Shown piece after piece: positions 10,115 through 21,606 of a stretch of 64,000 nucleotides of DNA. How positions within the stretch are numbered: the first letter of the stretch is position 1; the number at the start of each line of letters is the position of its first letter. The position numbers and the translations under genes were made by a program. The notes beneath the pieces were generated by a model, which searched no databases, was not told the DNA's origin, and saw only the letters and a list, made by a program, of their open reading frames with translations. The stretch lies in contig BDDD01000023.1 of the NCBI GenBank assembly GCA_001972305.1, positions 541,707-605,706 on the forward strand. The letters are read 5' to 3'. The DNA comes from Cephalotus follicularis (lineage: Eukaryota; Streptophyta; Magnoliopsida; Oxalidales; Cephalotaceae).

Positions 10115-11359
10115 GGGGTGAATTGGTTATGCATAAAATAACCACCCATTTTAAGATTAAAAACAAGAATGATAATATCAATCAAAACACAAAAGACAAT
10201 AAAATAATTTGCAAATAAAGTAAAGAGTAAGAGAAGAGAGATGCAAACTATTTTATAATTGTTTGGCAAATCGTGCCTACGTCCACTCTCCCAAGCCGCA
10301 CTTGAGGTTCCACTAGAATGTAATCGCCTGATCACAAACAGCGATTCGGGATTTTTAAAAGATGAATCCAAACTTGAATTTTTTCCAGCTAAATTCTAAC
10401 TCGGATTTTCAAAGCTAAATCCTAACTTTTGAGTATGGTACTAACGACCTTGGGTTACACAAATACAAGGTTGTGTGTTTGTGTTTTCTTTCACCTCAAA
10501 AAGGTTATATATGAAAATGATATTCAGAAAACAATATCAAAGGATGTAACAAGAATAAAAGCTCTTAAGAACACTTGTATGTTTTGCTTGATACTTTGCT
10601 TGATTCTCACTTGATTTTGATTGATGAATTCAGTCACTATTTGTAGCCTTCAGAAGCATGTAGCCGTTGCTAAAGTCTGGGAATCATCAGAGAGCCGTTT
10701 GAATCAAGTATGGAAAGGATCACACCATTTCAGCACCTTCAATTTTTTCAAATTTCATGTATGGCTGTCATCGGCGTTAATGTGTACACATGGCGTTAAC
10801 GTCTATCTCCTTATGCGTTAACTCATGTGGCTTTCAGCATTGATACTCCAAGCTTTTGTTCATCATCAGTTCTATTTACGTTGACACGCATCCATGGTGT
10901 TGACGCTAATATCATTTGAGTTGACTCCATAATATATTCCCGTTAACGTCCAAACTCACTGTCCTAAATGTGCACCATTTTTATTGACGTCCTGATATGG
11001 CGTTGACGTCTATAGACAAGGTGTTGACTCCACTTGTTTTCTGCGTTGACGTTCAAGTCTCCATCACCTTTTGACGTTGACATCTTCCTCAAGGTGTTGA
11101 CGTAAATCATAAGTTTCCCAGTACATTGACGAGAATAAAGATGGCATTGACGAGAATCATCTTGCTAAACCCAGAACATGTACTTATTCCCAGCACGTTG
11201 ACGCCTAGAGCATAGTCGTTGACGCCAATAGTTCTGATATGCATGTTTAAGCTTTCTTACAATGCAAGTTAACTTGGTTAGATAGTCCTTCACATCAAAA
11301 ACACATGTTAGGTGTTTTGTTATCATCAAAACAAGGATTGTAACATATAAATGTCAACA
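10115..11359 (-). repeat. 3' LTR of minus-strand Ty1/copia element Z
   Basis: Read on the minus strand, a purine tract (atgggggaga, 11361-11370) is followed one base later by an LTR starting TGTTGACATTTATATG at 11359. The LTR continues down to a block at about 10250-10320 that contains gtggacgtaggcacg and ttataaaa, the same block as the copia LTR pieces at 156-617 and 2868-3329, and then to the aattcacccccc word at about 10115-10128. The far end is not clear because solo LTR 7922-10109 is inserted there. Two short open frames at 10429-10821 show no protein similarity I recognise. Confidence 0.65.
10774..11228. repeat. Degenerate GCGTTGACG/GCGTTAACG array in copia LTR Z
   Basis: There are more than fifteen copies of a word such as ggcgttgacgt or gcgttaacg, with cores at 10776, 10795 and 10817 at the left end and further copies to about 11225. 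The core is mainly gttgac or gttaac, which differ from GTCGAC by C-to-T and G-to-A changes at the central CG. Confidence 0.7.
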
Positions 11360-11360
11360 A

Positions 11361-11370
11361 TCTCCCCCAT
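11361..11370 (-). other. Polypurine tract of copia element Z
   Basis: The minus-strand sequence atgggggaga lies next to the LTR start and is preceded by gtcatcatcgaa, a context typical of plant copia 3' ends. It would prime plus-strand DNA synthesis. Confidence 0.55.
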
Positions 11371-11433
11371 TTCGATGATGACAAAACAAACACAATAAAA
11401 AGCATAAAAATGCATAAAACAACATATGCAATA

Positions 11434-11523
11434 ACTTTCTTCAACATATGCAGGATATAACTTTGTCAAATCATGCAAACTTTCTTCAACATATGCAGGA
11501 TATAACTTTGTCAAATCATGCAA
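11434..11523. repeat. Tandem duplication, 2 x 45 bp
   Basis: A 45-bp unit beginning actttcttcaacatatgcag occurs twice back to back (11434 and 11479) with no difference seen. It lies in the internal region of copia element Z. Confidence 0.9.
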
Positions 11524-11547
11524 GACATACAAATTTAGCAGTAAAAC

Positions 11548-11701
11548 TGTAATATTTCGTTTTTTTTTTCGCAAAAAATTTCTGACCATTTTAATCTTTT
11601 CGTGCGGGCTGTCGATATTTTTTTTCTCGGTATGTGGACTGCCCATTTTTGGTCTATTTTACTCTTAGTTGGGCTAAGTGGGTTTTAACCTTAGCTTAGT
11701 G
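11548..11701 (+). mobile_element. Solo LTR D, left part
   Basis: It starts TGTAATATTTCG, directly after aaaac (11543-11547). The right part at 24437-27170 ends GGGTGTTACA and is followed by aaaac (27171-27175), giving a perfect 5-bp TSD. Element B is inserted between the two parts. The end matches the C-like LTRs in this window (gtaacgactcccgccgttcg then gggtgttaca). Confidence 0.8.
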
Positions 11702-14700
11702 TGACAAGCCCCATTCCCGAGCACCCCCACCCGAGGACGGTCGTGCCAGGTGGAAGGATCCCTCACCTGGATCCCTAACCATACCCCAACAACAACAAAA
11801 GCTAACGCTAAGGGTAGGGCAGGCGTTAAAAACGCGCTGCCGAGGAGAGCCGCGCTCCCCAGGCCAAACGTTCCCAAGGCATAAAAATAAGAAATGCCCG
11901 AACAGGAAGGAGGAAAGAAGGAAGGGTAAAACAGCAAAAAGAACCCTTACTTAAACTGTCCCCAAAGCTCACCGTTTAACTAAAAGAAACACGCAGAACA
12001 CCCACTTAGCAAACGCACCGTTTAACTAAAGGGAACAACGCACCACACCCACTGCCCAAACGCACCGTTCCACTAGAGGGAACATGCCAGGGGAGGGAGC
12101 CAGGGCAGAGAACGCAATACTACGTCTTTCCTGTGGTCCCAGGCAGGGATGCCAACACAACATAACGTAACGCACGCCAGGTCTGCGCCCCATCCTAAGA
12201 CATGCCTTCCCAGGATGAACCATCCTCGGGCATATCCTCACTGGACGACAACACTTAACAAAAGCTAAGCATGGGATCAACATAAGGGCCTAGGTACAAA
12301 CACCAAGCACATGGGACAGCCACCTGAGGTCCCATAAATACTGGAACTACAGTAAGGAGATAACATCTCACCCTGGCCAGGTACCCAGGGGATCCACAAG
12401 GGCTCACCCACCAAAACGTCTCCAGGGACCGAGCTGGTCCGAGGTCGGGAGGTCAGGCAAAACTAAGGAAAACTGCTTACCTCCACTTAACGCCTACGGC
12501 ATGCCTGGGGACAAAACCAGGCTCTAGCTTAGGGTCAACCAACCCGAGCTACGAAGTCAAACTAGTGTTTGACCAAACAACAACGTAGCCACCACTCCCC
12601 CGGCATCTCAGCAGGGGTACCACGCACAAAGGGCTTGGGGAGAAACATTGAAGTTTCACCAAGGCCAGGGCTGGGGAGACCTGCACCTCTGCCGAGGGTC
12701 TAACGACCCCCGAACTCTACGTCGTCCCAGCACACCCAAACACTAAGCAAAACAACGTCAGGGCTGGAAAAGAGCACAAACAACAAGTATATAAAACAAA
12801 AGAAATGAATTATATACACGGTCCTGGGCAAACTACCGAGGACACCCAACATCCAAGAGTTATACACATGTTTACAAAGAAGGTTTTACTAACGAAATCT
12901 ACACAAAAACCCCATGAATGTCCCCAAATGCATAAAGGTGTCCAAGGCCTACGAGCCATTCTAAGGTGCTGCGTCTGGCGTCTACCACTCTCAATAAGCT
13001 GTCCTTAGTGGATCTCAAGAACACTGCTGCACTGCTCCCTCCGCACACAAAACTGAGAGGGGATTTGTCCAACTGACTAGTGAGTAAGATCAAAGAAATA
13101 TCCTGGGCGACCCACTTCCACCGGGTTGCCAAGAGTCAAGGTGAACGTGCCCTACCCCAACTGGGCCTAGAACAACCTATAACCACTGCTCCATAAGACA
13201 AGCCACGAGTGAAAATATACAAGGATATCAAAGAAAAAGAAAGTCCGAGGAGATGTCAGAGCTACCAACTCATTGCCTAACCTCAAGGAAAGAAGATAAA
13301 CAACAGAATATATATATATCAAAACATGCCAAGGATCCAAGGATCAACAAAAGATCAACTCTAAGGATCAACAATTCTCAAGGGGACTACTGGTACTGTA
13401 TCAATCATAAGCACATTCCACACACGCACATGCACAATCGACTCACACACTTCCATTGCTGGAACCGCCTCGGTAGCATAAATAACAAACTCCGTTGACG
13501 TTCTATCAACGCGGTCATGGGCTACAGGATTGAACACATCTCTCATATACTCAATATAGATACCCACTTCCAGAGCACTGCATGAACATCGGTTGAAGGG
13601 CTACGCAAGCACTCCTCCCCCGGAAAATCATACGTTGGCGCACCTCACTACGAACCTCGAACGAGGGGCTACACAAGCCCACCCCCGTTGGCAATCACAA
13701 GCTCAACACTACAGCAGGTGAACCTCGATCGAGAAGCTACCTCGTCGGCAATCACATAGAGTTAATATCGTACAAGGGGCCCGCGAATCACCGCTCAGCT
13801 CCACCCTTGACGAGATAATAGAGGAGAACCTCGGCTCAGAGGTAAGTGTATCACCTCTTAGACCATCTCGTGCCGGCAATCTCATACATAGCCAAGTAAC
13901 CAGCACCCAGTAACCAGTACCCAAGGACAACAACACATGATATCAAATAAAGCATGAATACATAACAAGAGATGGGGAAACAACAAGTTCAACCCAGGGA
14001 AAGCAGTATTCACATGCAATATCTACAAGATGACAGGAGAAGAAATCCTAGTTAAGGATAATATCATGGAAGGGTATGAAATCAATAAGTCTCAGTTATC
14101 AATTGATAGAAAGAAGAACATCCCACTCACAAGTATCAACAACTTTCTCAGCTAGCTTCCCTGTTGCGCGGGCTCTGTGCCTAGATCTTCCTCTGTAAGA
14201 CCAACATATAACATCGCTTAGCTACCATGAAAAACATCTCTGAAGCTATGCAGAACCACATACAACCATGAAAACAAAGGCGAAGCTCTTCCTCGGCCTC
14301 AAGGGTCGTGCCTGCACCAACCATGCGACGCACTAAAACGTACTGAGGAGGACACTCACCTGCTAGACACGTGGACGGGTGAAAGAAAGTTCCAACATCA
14401 AACAGTGCTCAAAGCTTCAGAAGAAAGATGAAGAAGAAGGATGAAAGATGAAGGCTCACTCTCCCAACTGCTTCTTTCAACTTGAAGTGATGGACATGAT
14501 ATATGCCGAAGTCAACTATCAAGCTTCCTAAACAAGCTTTGCACATATCCCAACACCAACTAAACCTCTCTTATAACTTAACCACACATACACAACCCAT
14601 AGGCAACCATTGGGCCTTCACCAAGCCCAAACTAACAAACACTTAACCAAGAAGGAGAAGCCCAAATCAACACAACCAAGGGGAAAAAAATTTCCCCCAA

Positions 14701-14743
14701 GCCCAAACATCCATTTATCCAAAAATTAATGCGGGTCGTTACA
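11702..14743 (-). repeat. Element B 3' LTR
   Basis: This 3042-bp sequence matches 19684-24431 almost throughout, apart from the insertion in the other copy and scattered substitutions. The shared blocks include aggtggaaggatcc near the left end and gcgggtcgttaca at the right end. No gene was found in it; open frames at 11674-13936 are not conserved as proteins between the two copies. Confidence 0.85.
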
Positions 14744-14760
14744 ACCTCTCCCCCCTTAAG
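14744..14760 (-). other. Element B polypurine tract
   Basis: On the minus strand, ccttaaggggggagaggt directly precedes the LTR start TGTAACGACC. This is the expected place for the plus-strand primer of a gypsy element. Confidence 0.6.
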
Positions 14761-14771
14761 GAATTTTGTCC

Positions 14772-16484
14772 TCAAAATTCCAGCTCTGGTCCAGGGAACA
14801 AGTAAGGATAACTTTCCCTCATATGGTCCTCACGTTCCCTATTAGCCTCTTCTGCTACATGGTTTCTCCACAAGATCTTCACCAAGGGAATGGTCTTGTT
14901 CCTCAAAACCTGTTCTCTTCAACCTAAGATCTGCTCTAGTGCTGCTTCATAAGCCAACACTGGTAGAACCTCTTGGGCCAGCACCACGGGCTCAGTCATC
15001 ATATGGGAAGGATCAGCAACGTATTTCCTCAGCACAGATACATGGAACACGTCGTGCACCCTGGCCATTCCCTCAGGCAATGCCAGACGATAAGCCACTG
15101 GTCCAATCCTTTGCAAAACCTCAAAGGGACCTATGTACCTTGCTCTAAGCTTCCCATGCTTGCCAAAACGAACAATCCCCGTGTAAGGTGATGCCCTGAG
15201 GAACACCTTTTCACCTACAGAGAATTGCAAGTCTTTATGGCGCTTGTCTGCGTAGCTCTTCTACCTACTCTGGGCTGCCCACAAACGATCTTGGATCACC
15301 TTCACCTTCTCTACTGCGTACCAACTCTGGCCCTAGCAACTGGCGCTCTCCCACCTCATTCCAACACAAAGGAGTTCGACAACGTCTGCCATACAAAGCC
15401 TCATAAAGAGCCATACCAATGCTCGCATGGTAGCTGTTGTTGTAGGCAAACTCGATCAAAGTCAAATGGTCATCCCAACATCCTCGGAAAACCATGACAC
15501 AGGCTCTTAACATGTCTTCAAGAATCTGGATAGCCTGCTCAGAATGCCCATTAGTCTGAGGATGGTACGCTATACTGAGTCGCAACTCCGTACCCAACGT
15601 CCTCTGCAAGCTCCGCCAGAATCATGATGTGAACCTCGGGTCTCTATCCGAAACTATGCGGCTGGGGATCCCATGTAACCTGATCATACCATCCACATAC
15701 AACCAAGCTAACTTGTCCAAACTGAAGTCCTTCCTTATAGGTATGAAGTGAGTAGACCTGGTTAAACGATCTACTATTACCCAGATAGCATCAGGCTTAC
15801 TCCGTGTCCTAGGAAAACCAGTGACAAAGTCCATAGATATGTTGTCCCATTTCCAAACTAGAATAGGAAGCGGTTGAAGAAGACCTGAAGGTTTTTGCCG
15901 CTCTACCTTCACCTGCTGACATGTCAAGCACTTTGCCACAAACCTGGAAATTTCACGCTTCATGCCCCGCCACCAAAAACTTTGCCTTAGGTCACGATAC
16001 ATCTTGGTACTTCCGGAATGCATTGACCAAGTAGAACGATGAGCTTCTTCTATGATCTCCTGCTTGATCGTCTCGACATGTGGCACACATATCCTTTCCC
16101 CAAACATCAGAGCACTGTCACCCCTGATGTGGAAGTCAGCCCGAGAACCTTCTCTGACTTTTTTCAACAACTTGGCCAACCGCCAATCCTTCTCTTGCAG
16201 TCCCCGGATCTGCTCTTCGCAAACAGACCTCACTTGCAAGGAAGCTAACACTGCTCCACTGTCTCCGGTAGACAGCTCTACCCTTAAAACCTCAACTGTT
16301 CCAACATTGGCAAGTAAACCAATCGTACATAAGCCAAGGAAGCGGAGGACTTCCTGCTCAACGCATCAGCAACCACGTTGGCCTTACAAGGATAATACTC
16401 GATGGTACAGTCATAATACTTGATGAGCTTGATCCATCTCCTCTGCCTCATATTCAAATGTGGTTGAGAAGACAAATACTTCAA
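14772..16484 (-). pseudogene. pol: Element B pol: RNase H end, integrase, chromodomain-like tail
   Basis: The end of RNase H ([10 protein letters not shown]) lies at 16484-16284. A one-base frameshift near 16295 leads to integrase (16251-15622) with the zinc-finger pair CLTCQQVK, the MDFVTGFP core and SDRDPRFTS. An in-frame TGA replaces an expected Arg codon, then the frame resumes at 15609 with AYHPQTNGH, where the catalytic Glu is expected after NGHS. A second frameshift near 15310 and a TAG (CAG-like) follow. From 15230 the frame encodes the GPFEVLQRIG core and the FHVSVLRKY motif. After another TGA at about 14919 comes a chromodomain-like end (KTIPLVKILW, DHMRE) with a natural stop at 14772-14774. 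At least five lesions make it non-functional. Confidence 0.85.
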
Positions 16485-16499
16485 ACTCTGGTGGTCAGT

Positions 16500-18353
16500 T
16501 TAGATCTGGCAGACCTCACCATACAGATAGTGACGCCATATCTTCAAAGCAAACACCATCGCAGCCAACTCCAATTCATGTGTAGGGTAGTTGAGCTCAT
16601 GAACCTTCAACCGTCGAGAAGCATAGGCAATAAACTTGCCTTCTTGCATGAACACACAACAAAGACCATGCAAGGAAGCATCCCTGTACACCACAAAACT
16701 AACCCCTGGAGAAGGAAGGGTCAACACCAGAGCTGACGTCAACTTATCCTTCAGCGTCTGGAAGCTCTTCTCATAGTCCTCTGACCAAACGAACTTCACA
16801 TCCTTCCTTGTCAACTTTGACAAAGGAGCCGCTATTGCCAAGAATCTCTCCACGAATCTTCGGTAATAGCTAGCAAGTCCAAGGAAACTGCACACTTCAA
16901 GTACGCTCTTAGGCCTTTCCCATGCCAGCACAACTTCAACCTTCCTCGGGTCCACTTCCACACCATGGCCCGAGATCACATGGCCCAAAAACACAACACC
17001 GTCCAGCCAAAAATCACACTTACTGAGCTTAGCATACAACTCATGGCTTCTCAAGGTCTGTAAAACAATCCGCAAGTGTTCCTCGTGCTCAGCCATACTC
17101 TGTGAGTATACCATCACGTCGTCTATGAACACCACCACAAAGGTGTCCAAGAAGGGTTGGAACACACGATTCACCAAATCCATGAAAACTGACGGTGCAT
17201 TGGTTAAACCAAATGACATAACTGAGAAATCATAGAGACCATATCGAGATCTGAAGGTTGTCTTTGGAACAGCCTCTTCCTTCACCTTCAACTGGTGATA
17301 TCCAGACCGAAGATCTACCTTAGAGAACACACAAACGTCTCGCAACAGATCAAACAAGTCATCTATCCTTGGCAATGGATACTTGTTACGCACAGTGACC
17401 TTGTTGAGGTGCCTGTAGTCGATACACAAACGCATAGTTTCATCCTTCTTCTTCACAAACAAGACAAGAGTACCCCGTGGAGAATTGCTATGTTGGATAA
17501 ATCCTTTATCCAACAAGTCTTCCAAATGTATCTTCAGTTCTTTCAACTCTACATGTGCCATACGGTAAGGAGCAAGGGATTTAGGAGCTGCACCAGGGAT
17601 CAGCTCGATCTCAAAGTCTATTTCCCTGTCTGGAGAAAGACCTGGTAACTCGTCTGGGAAGACATCAGGAAACTCACAAACCACGGGTATGTCCCCTTCC
17701 TCTGGCTTAGTCATCCAAGTATCCACCACATGAGCTAGGAATCCTTGCGCACCTTTACCCAAAGCCTTACGTGCAACCATAGCCGAGATCAACTTCAGAG
17801 GTGCCCAGTGCTGCTCGCAGATCAGCTCCATGCCTGACTCATCGGGCAAGCAAAAGGAAACAACCCTGCGCGAATAATCGACCACTGCTTGATGCCTTGC
17901 CAGCCAATCCATGCCCAGGATGGCATCAAAGTCCTCAAACTGGAAGGGAACAAGGTCGGCCACAAAACTCTGCTCCTTGATCACAACATCACAACCCCTG
18001 TAGACTCGTCCAACACGATAATTTTGGCCCGTAGGAACAGATACAGCGATCTCTTCTGCCAAGGAACTCAACACTCCACATGCATGTATGCAAAATGCAT
18101 GGGAGACAAAGGATAAAGAGGCTCCAATGTCAAACAAAACCGTGGCATCTCTACCGAAGTTAAGAGCCTTACCTATAGCCACGTTCGTAGATCCAAGAGT
18201 ATCTTCTCTGTTCAGAGCATAGACTCTAGTCATTACCGCTGGTCTACCCTGATGGCGACTTCCACCAGTCCTGGATGATCCCGCTTGCGATGCTGTTGAT
18301 CCACCTAAGGCTCCTGCAGGTTGTCTATTAGAAGCAACTATTCCAGGTGTCAT
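16500..18353 (-). pseudogene. pol: Element B pol: protease, RT, start of RNase H
   Basis: A 617-codon open stretch of a gypsy polyprotein. Protease: DIGASLSF at about residue 75, where the family has D-S/T-G, so the usual Ser or Thr is replaced by Ile; ILGMDWL follows near residue 150. [17 protein letters not shown], the [10 protein letters not shown] segment, [10 protein letters not shown] and the catalytic box [11 protein letters not shown] near residue 400. RNase H begins with YRDASL and [10 protein letters not shown]. The stretch ends at a stop where family members carry an aromatic residue before TDH, and similarity continues in frame at 16484. Just upstream an in-frame TAA (CAA-like) separates it from gag, so gag and pol were probably one frame. 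Confidence 0.88.
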
Positions 18354-18360
18354 TGTGGTT

Positions 18361-19556
18361 TATTGGACTTGTGGACAATGTCTCTTGATGTGCCCAACCT
18401 GGCCACACTAGAAACATTCGCGGGTATCTGTCTTGTAGTTGCCAAAGTGGAAGCGACCACACTTCTGGCACTTAGGAGGCTGTTGAGAAACTGATGAACT
18501 CTGGTGCCTGCTCTGCTATGCACCACTGGCTGTAGGATGACTCGCCTGCTGTGAAGAAAACGTCACCTAGTCATCAGTCCGGGCCTGTGCTCGGTTTCCG
18601 CCTTTAACTTACTGGTTGGAGTACCGTTTCCTTCGTTTCCCTTGTCCTCGGGAAGAACCCTCCCACTGAGCAGATTGTTGTCCATCTCTCTTCTATCCCC
18701 TTTCTTGGCAGTTCCTCTGTTCCATGATACTCTGCTCAACTCTCTTGGCAGATTCCACCATATCTCCAAAGACAGTCCAGTTCGTTGCTGCCACCTTATG
18801 TCTTACCTCAGGATTCAACCCATCCAAGAACTTCTCACCTCTCTCCTCTTGGTCTGCAACCAAAGCCGGAGCAAAATGAGACAACTCCATAAAGCGGTAT
18901 TCATACTGGGTCACGGTCATATTCCCCTGACGTAGATTCAGAAACTCTCTCCTCATCCCTTTCATGAAGGAGGCCGGGAAGAAGTACTGACGGAACTCCC
19001 GCTTGAACACATCCCACGTGATCATAGCAACATCAGTGTGCCTAGCTTGGAGAGCTTCCCACCAACGAAAAGCATTCTTCCTTACCAAGAAGATGGCAAG
19101 TCCAACGCGTCAGTCATTGGAAACTCCCATATGTGCAAAAAGCATCTCAAGATGATTCAACCATGCCTCAGCATCCGCTGGATCATCCGTTCCCTCAAAA
19201 GTAGCAGCACCTAAACGTTGCAGATGTTCAACTGGTAAAGCTTGAGGTCGAGAACCACTCAAAGCTTGTGCTATCAACGTAGCAAACTGCATCCACTCTA
19301 CCTGACCACCTGTACCAATAGGTGGAGGTACCTGCGCTGCTGACTGTGGTGCCGGGACCTCAGCTGTCACAGCTCGTCCAGTCTCTTGTTCCACCACCCC
19401 TGAGTAAACCTGCACACCAGGTCCAACAGGAGGCAGTTCCTGATCCACATGTGGTGGGGAGGTCTCTCTTCCTCTACCCTGACCACGTCCTCTTACTGGG
19501 GAAACCCCTCATCCCCTACCCACGCCACTTCCTCTAGTTTGACGCGGAGGCACCAT
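18361..19556 (-). pseudogene. gag: Element B gag
   Basis: The start codon at 19556 opens MVPPRQTRGSG and meets a TGA (CGA-like) within 20 codons. The frame resumes with a Pro/Gln-rich N-terminal region (19448-19110) and, after another break near 19100, the retrotransposon gag core (19088-18693: WWEALQ, FKREFRQYFFP, FLNLRQGNMTV). A frameshifted Arg/Gly/Ser-rich linker leads to a CCHC knuckle at about 18375-18420, in which the second codon position after the first Cys is a TAG (CAG-like). The protein would be the capsid and nucleocapsid of element B, acting in cytoplasmic particles. Confidence 0.8.
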
Positions 19557-19666
19557 CTACCTTCACATGCAAGGTTAGGACATTACTAACATGTGTACTA
19601 CAAGAAATGCAATGCATGCATACCCCCAAAAGTCTCCAAAGAAAACACAAGGAAACTAAACCAGTT

Positions 19667-19677
19667 CTCTGATACCA
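19667..19677 (-). other. Element B primer-binding site
   Basis: tggtatcagag on the minus strand is complementary to the 3' end of plant initiator-Met tRNA. It lies six bases inside the 5' LTR end at 19684, in the standard position for priming minus-strand synthesis. Confidence 0.85.
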
Positions 19678-21080
19678 AGAAACTGACACGCCTCGTTCCC
19701 GGGCACCCACGACCAAGGATGGCTGTGCCAGGTGGAAGGATCCGTCACCTTGATCCCTAACCATACCCCAACAACAACAAAGGCTAATGCTAAGGCCAGG
19801 GTAGGCATTAACAATGAGCTGCAGAGGATAGACACGTTCCCCAGGCCAAACGCTCCCAAGGCATAAAAACAAGAAATGCCCGAGCAGGAAGGAGGAAAGA
19901 AGGAAGGGTAAAACAGCAAAAAGAACCCTTACTTAAACTGTACCCAAAGCTCGCCGTTTAACTAAAAGAAACGCGCACAACACCCACTTAGCAAATGCAC
20001 CGTTTAACTAAAGGGAACAACGCACCACACCCACTACCCAAACGCGCCGTTCCACTAAAGGGAACATGCCAGAGGAGGGAGCCAGGGCAGAGAACGCAAC
20101 ACCACGTCTTGCCTGGGGTCCCGGGCAGGGATGCCAACACAACATAATGTAACGCACGCCAGGTCTGCGCCCCATCCTCAGACATGCCTTCCAAGGATGA
20201 ACCATCCTTGGGCATATCCTCACTGGACAACAACACTTAACAAAAGCTAAGCCTGGGATCTGTTAGATATAGTGACCCGACAAGCCATTAGATGGGTTGT
20301 CATATTATATCTTACCATGTATGGAACAATCTTATTCCTTATATATGATGCGTGCTAAATTTGTTATGGCTATATCACTTGTATTTTATCACATAATTGA
20401 AGTAGTTTATTAATTACCTACTTATACTAGTGATGCCCTGACATAAGGTTGGATGCCTGGCATGGAGGCTGTGATACTGGTTACCTTATTCCTTATGTCA
20501 AATTTGTTCCAAGTCATAGGTTCACTTTGGGGGCATTAGTGAACCGAATAGACTTGCGTGTATGTTGCGTGCTCATGGAATCGGGGGATGGATTCTCTCA
20601 CTACCATCTGTGTTGGACACTAAGGCAAATACGGGGTGCGCGCTGGGAGCGTGTACACTGAACTGGACCCGCGTAGGAGACACTATTTGGATAGTCGCTA
20701 TTCTCGTGTCAGTAGTGACTCCTACTTGTTGCGGTTGTGTATAAGTGATCATCACTTAGCGAGTTCTTTAACTTGTCTAATCCTTAGACCTGAGCGACTA
20801 CTCTATATTGTATGGAGACGGTTATGCTTTGATCTCCACCTTACCCAGTCCTTACGCAGGGCTGGCAATCGGGTGGCCTATTAAATTTAAAGGGTCCCTG
20901 CCTTATAATGATTAGATCTTTAATATGTTGGACATATTAAGTCTTGGTGTCAAATATCGGTTGTGTGGATTTTGCATTTTGTGGAAACACATATGCTTGA
21001 TCTTACTTAACCAATATTTAAAGGTTATATGAGAACACTAAAAAGAGTCAGACTCTTAATGCTCCACTGGCCAGACAAAG

Positions 21081-21206
21081 GCGTCGATGTCTTTTAGAAA
21101 GACGTCGATGCCTAATTCTTTTAAAGACGTCGATGTCTTTTAGAAAGCGTCGATGTGTTTAGTGCCACATTCCATGGGAGTCGATGTCCTTTGGAAGGCG
21201 TCGACA
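21081..21206. repeat. GCGTCGATG/GCGTCGACG array in copia-type solo LTR
   Basis: Core hexamers start at 21083, 21104, 21129, 21149, 21180 and 21200, in close pairs of 21, 20 and 20 bp. Most cores are gtcgat with a following g, and one is gtcgac. Confidence 0.8.
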
Positions 21207-21582
21207 TCTTTGAGCAGAACGTGCAACCTGTGCACGAGCTCACTTCGTGGGCACGATTTCTCTCTCATATCCAACATCCACCTCCTGTTCTTGCACGTTT
21301 TAGAAACGTGGGAATCTTGGCTTCGGACTCCCAGTGAGTGAAGGCCATGATCCTAATTGAATGGGAGATTGGGAGAGAGAAATTGGAGGCTAGTGATAAG
21401 GATTTCTGCAGAAAATGTGTGAGTTAAGTGGTAGGACTTTTGCTGGGCAAGAGAGCTCGAATTTCTCTCTGCAAATTGTGTGTGTTCTCTTCATCTGTGA
21501 TACACCAAGCAAGAGCTTATCTAGGGTGGATTGATCATTGACTTCATTGGTCAATATCAATTTACCTTTTCTAAGCTAAGTG

Positions 21583-21606
21583 AGAGAGAGAGAGAGAGAG
21601 AGAGTT
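21583..21606. repeat. GA microsatellite
   Basis: A run of about eleven GA dinucleotides inside the solo LTR, in a position like the leader part of an LTR. Confidence 0.85.

Noticed and set aside
11674..11937. Similar open frames in both LTRs of element B (with 19656-19919)
   Set aside because: They recur because the LTRs are duplicates. They lie in LTR sequence, differ at many amino acids, and show no known domain.
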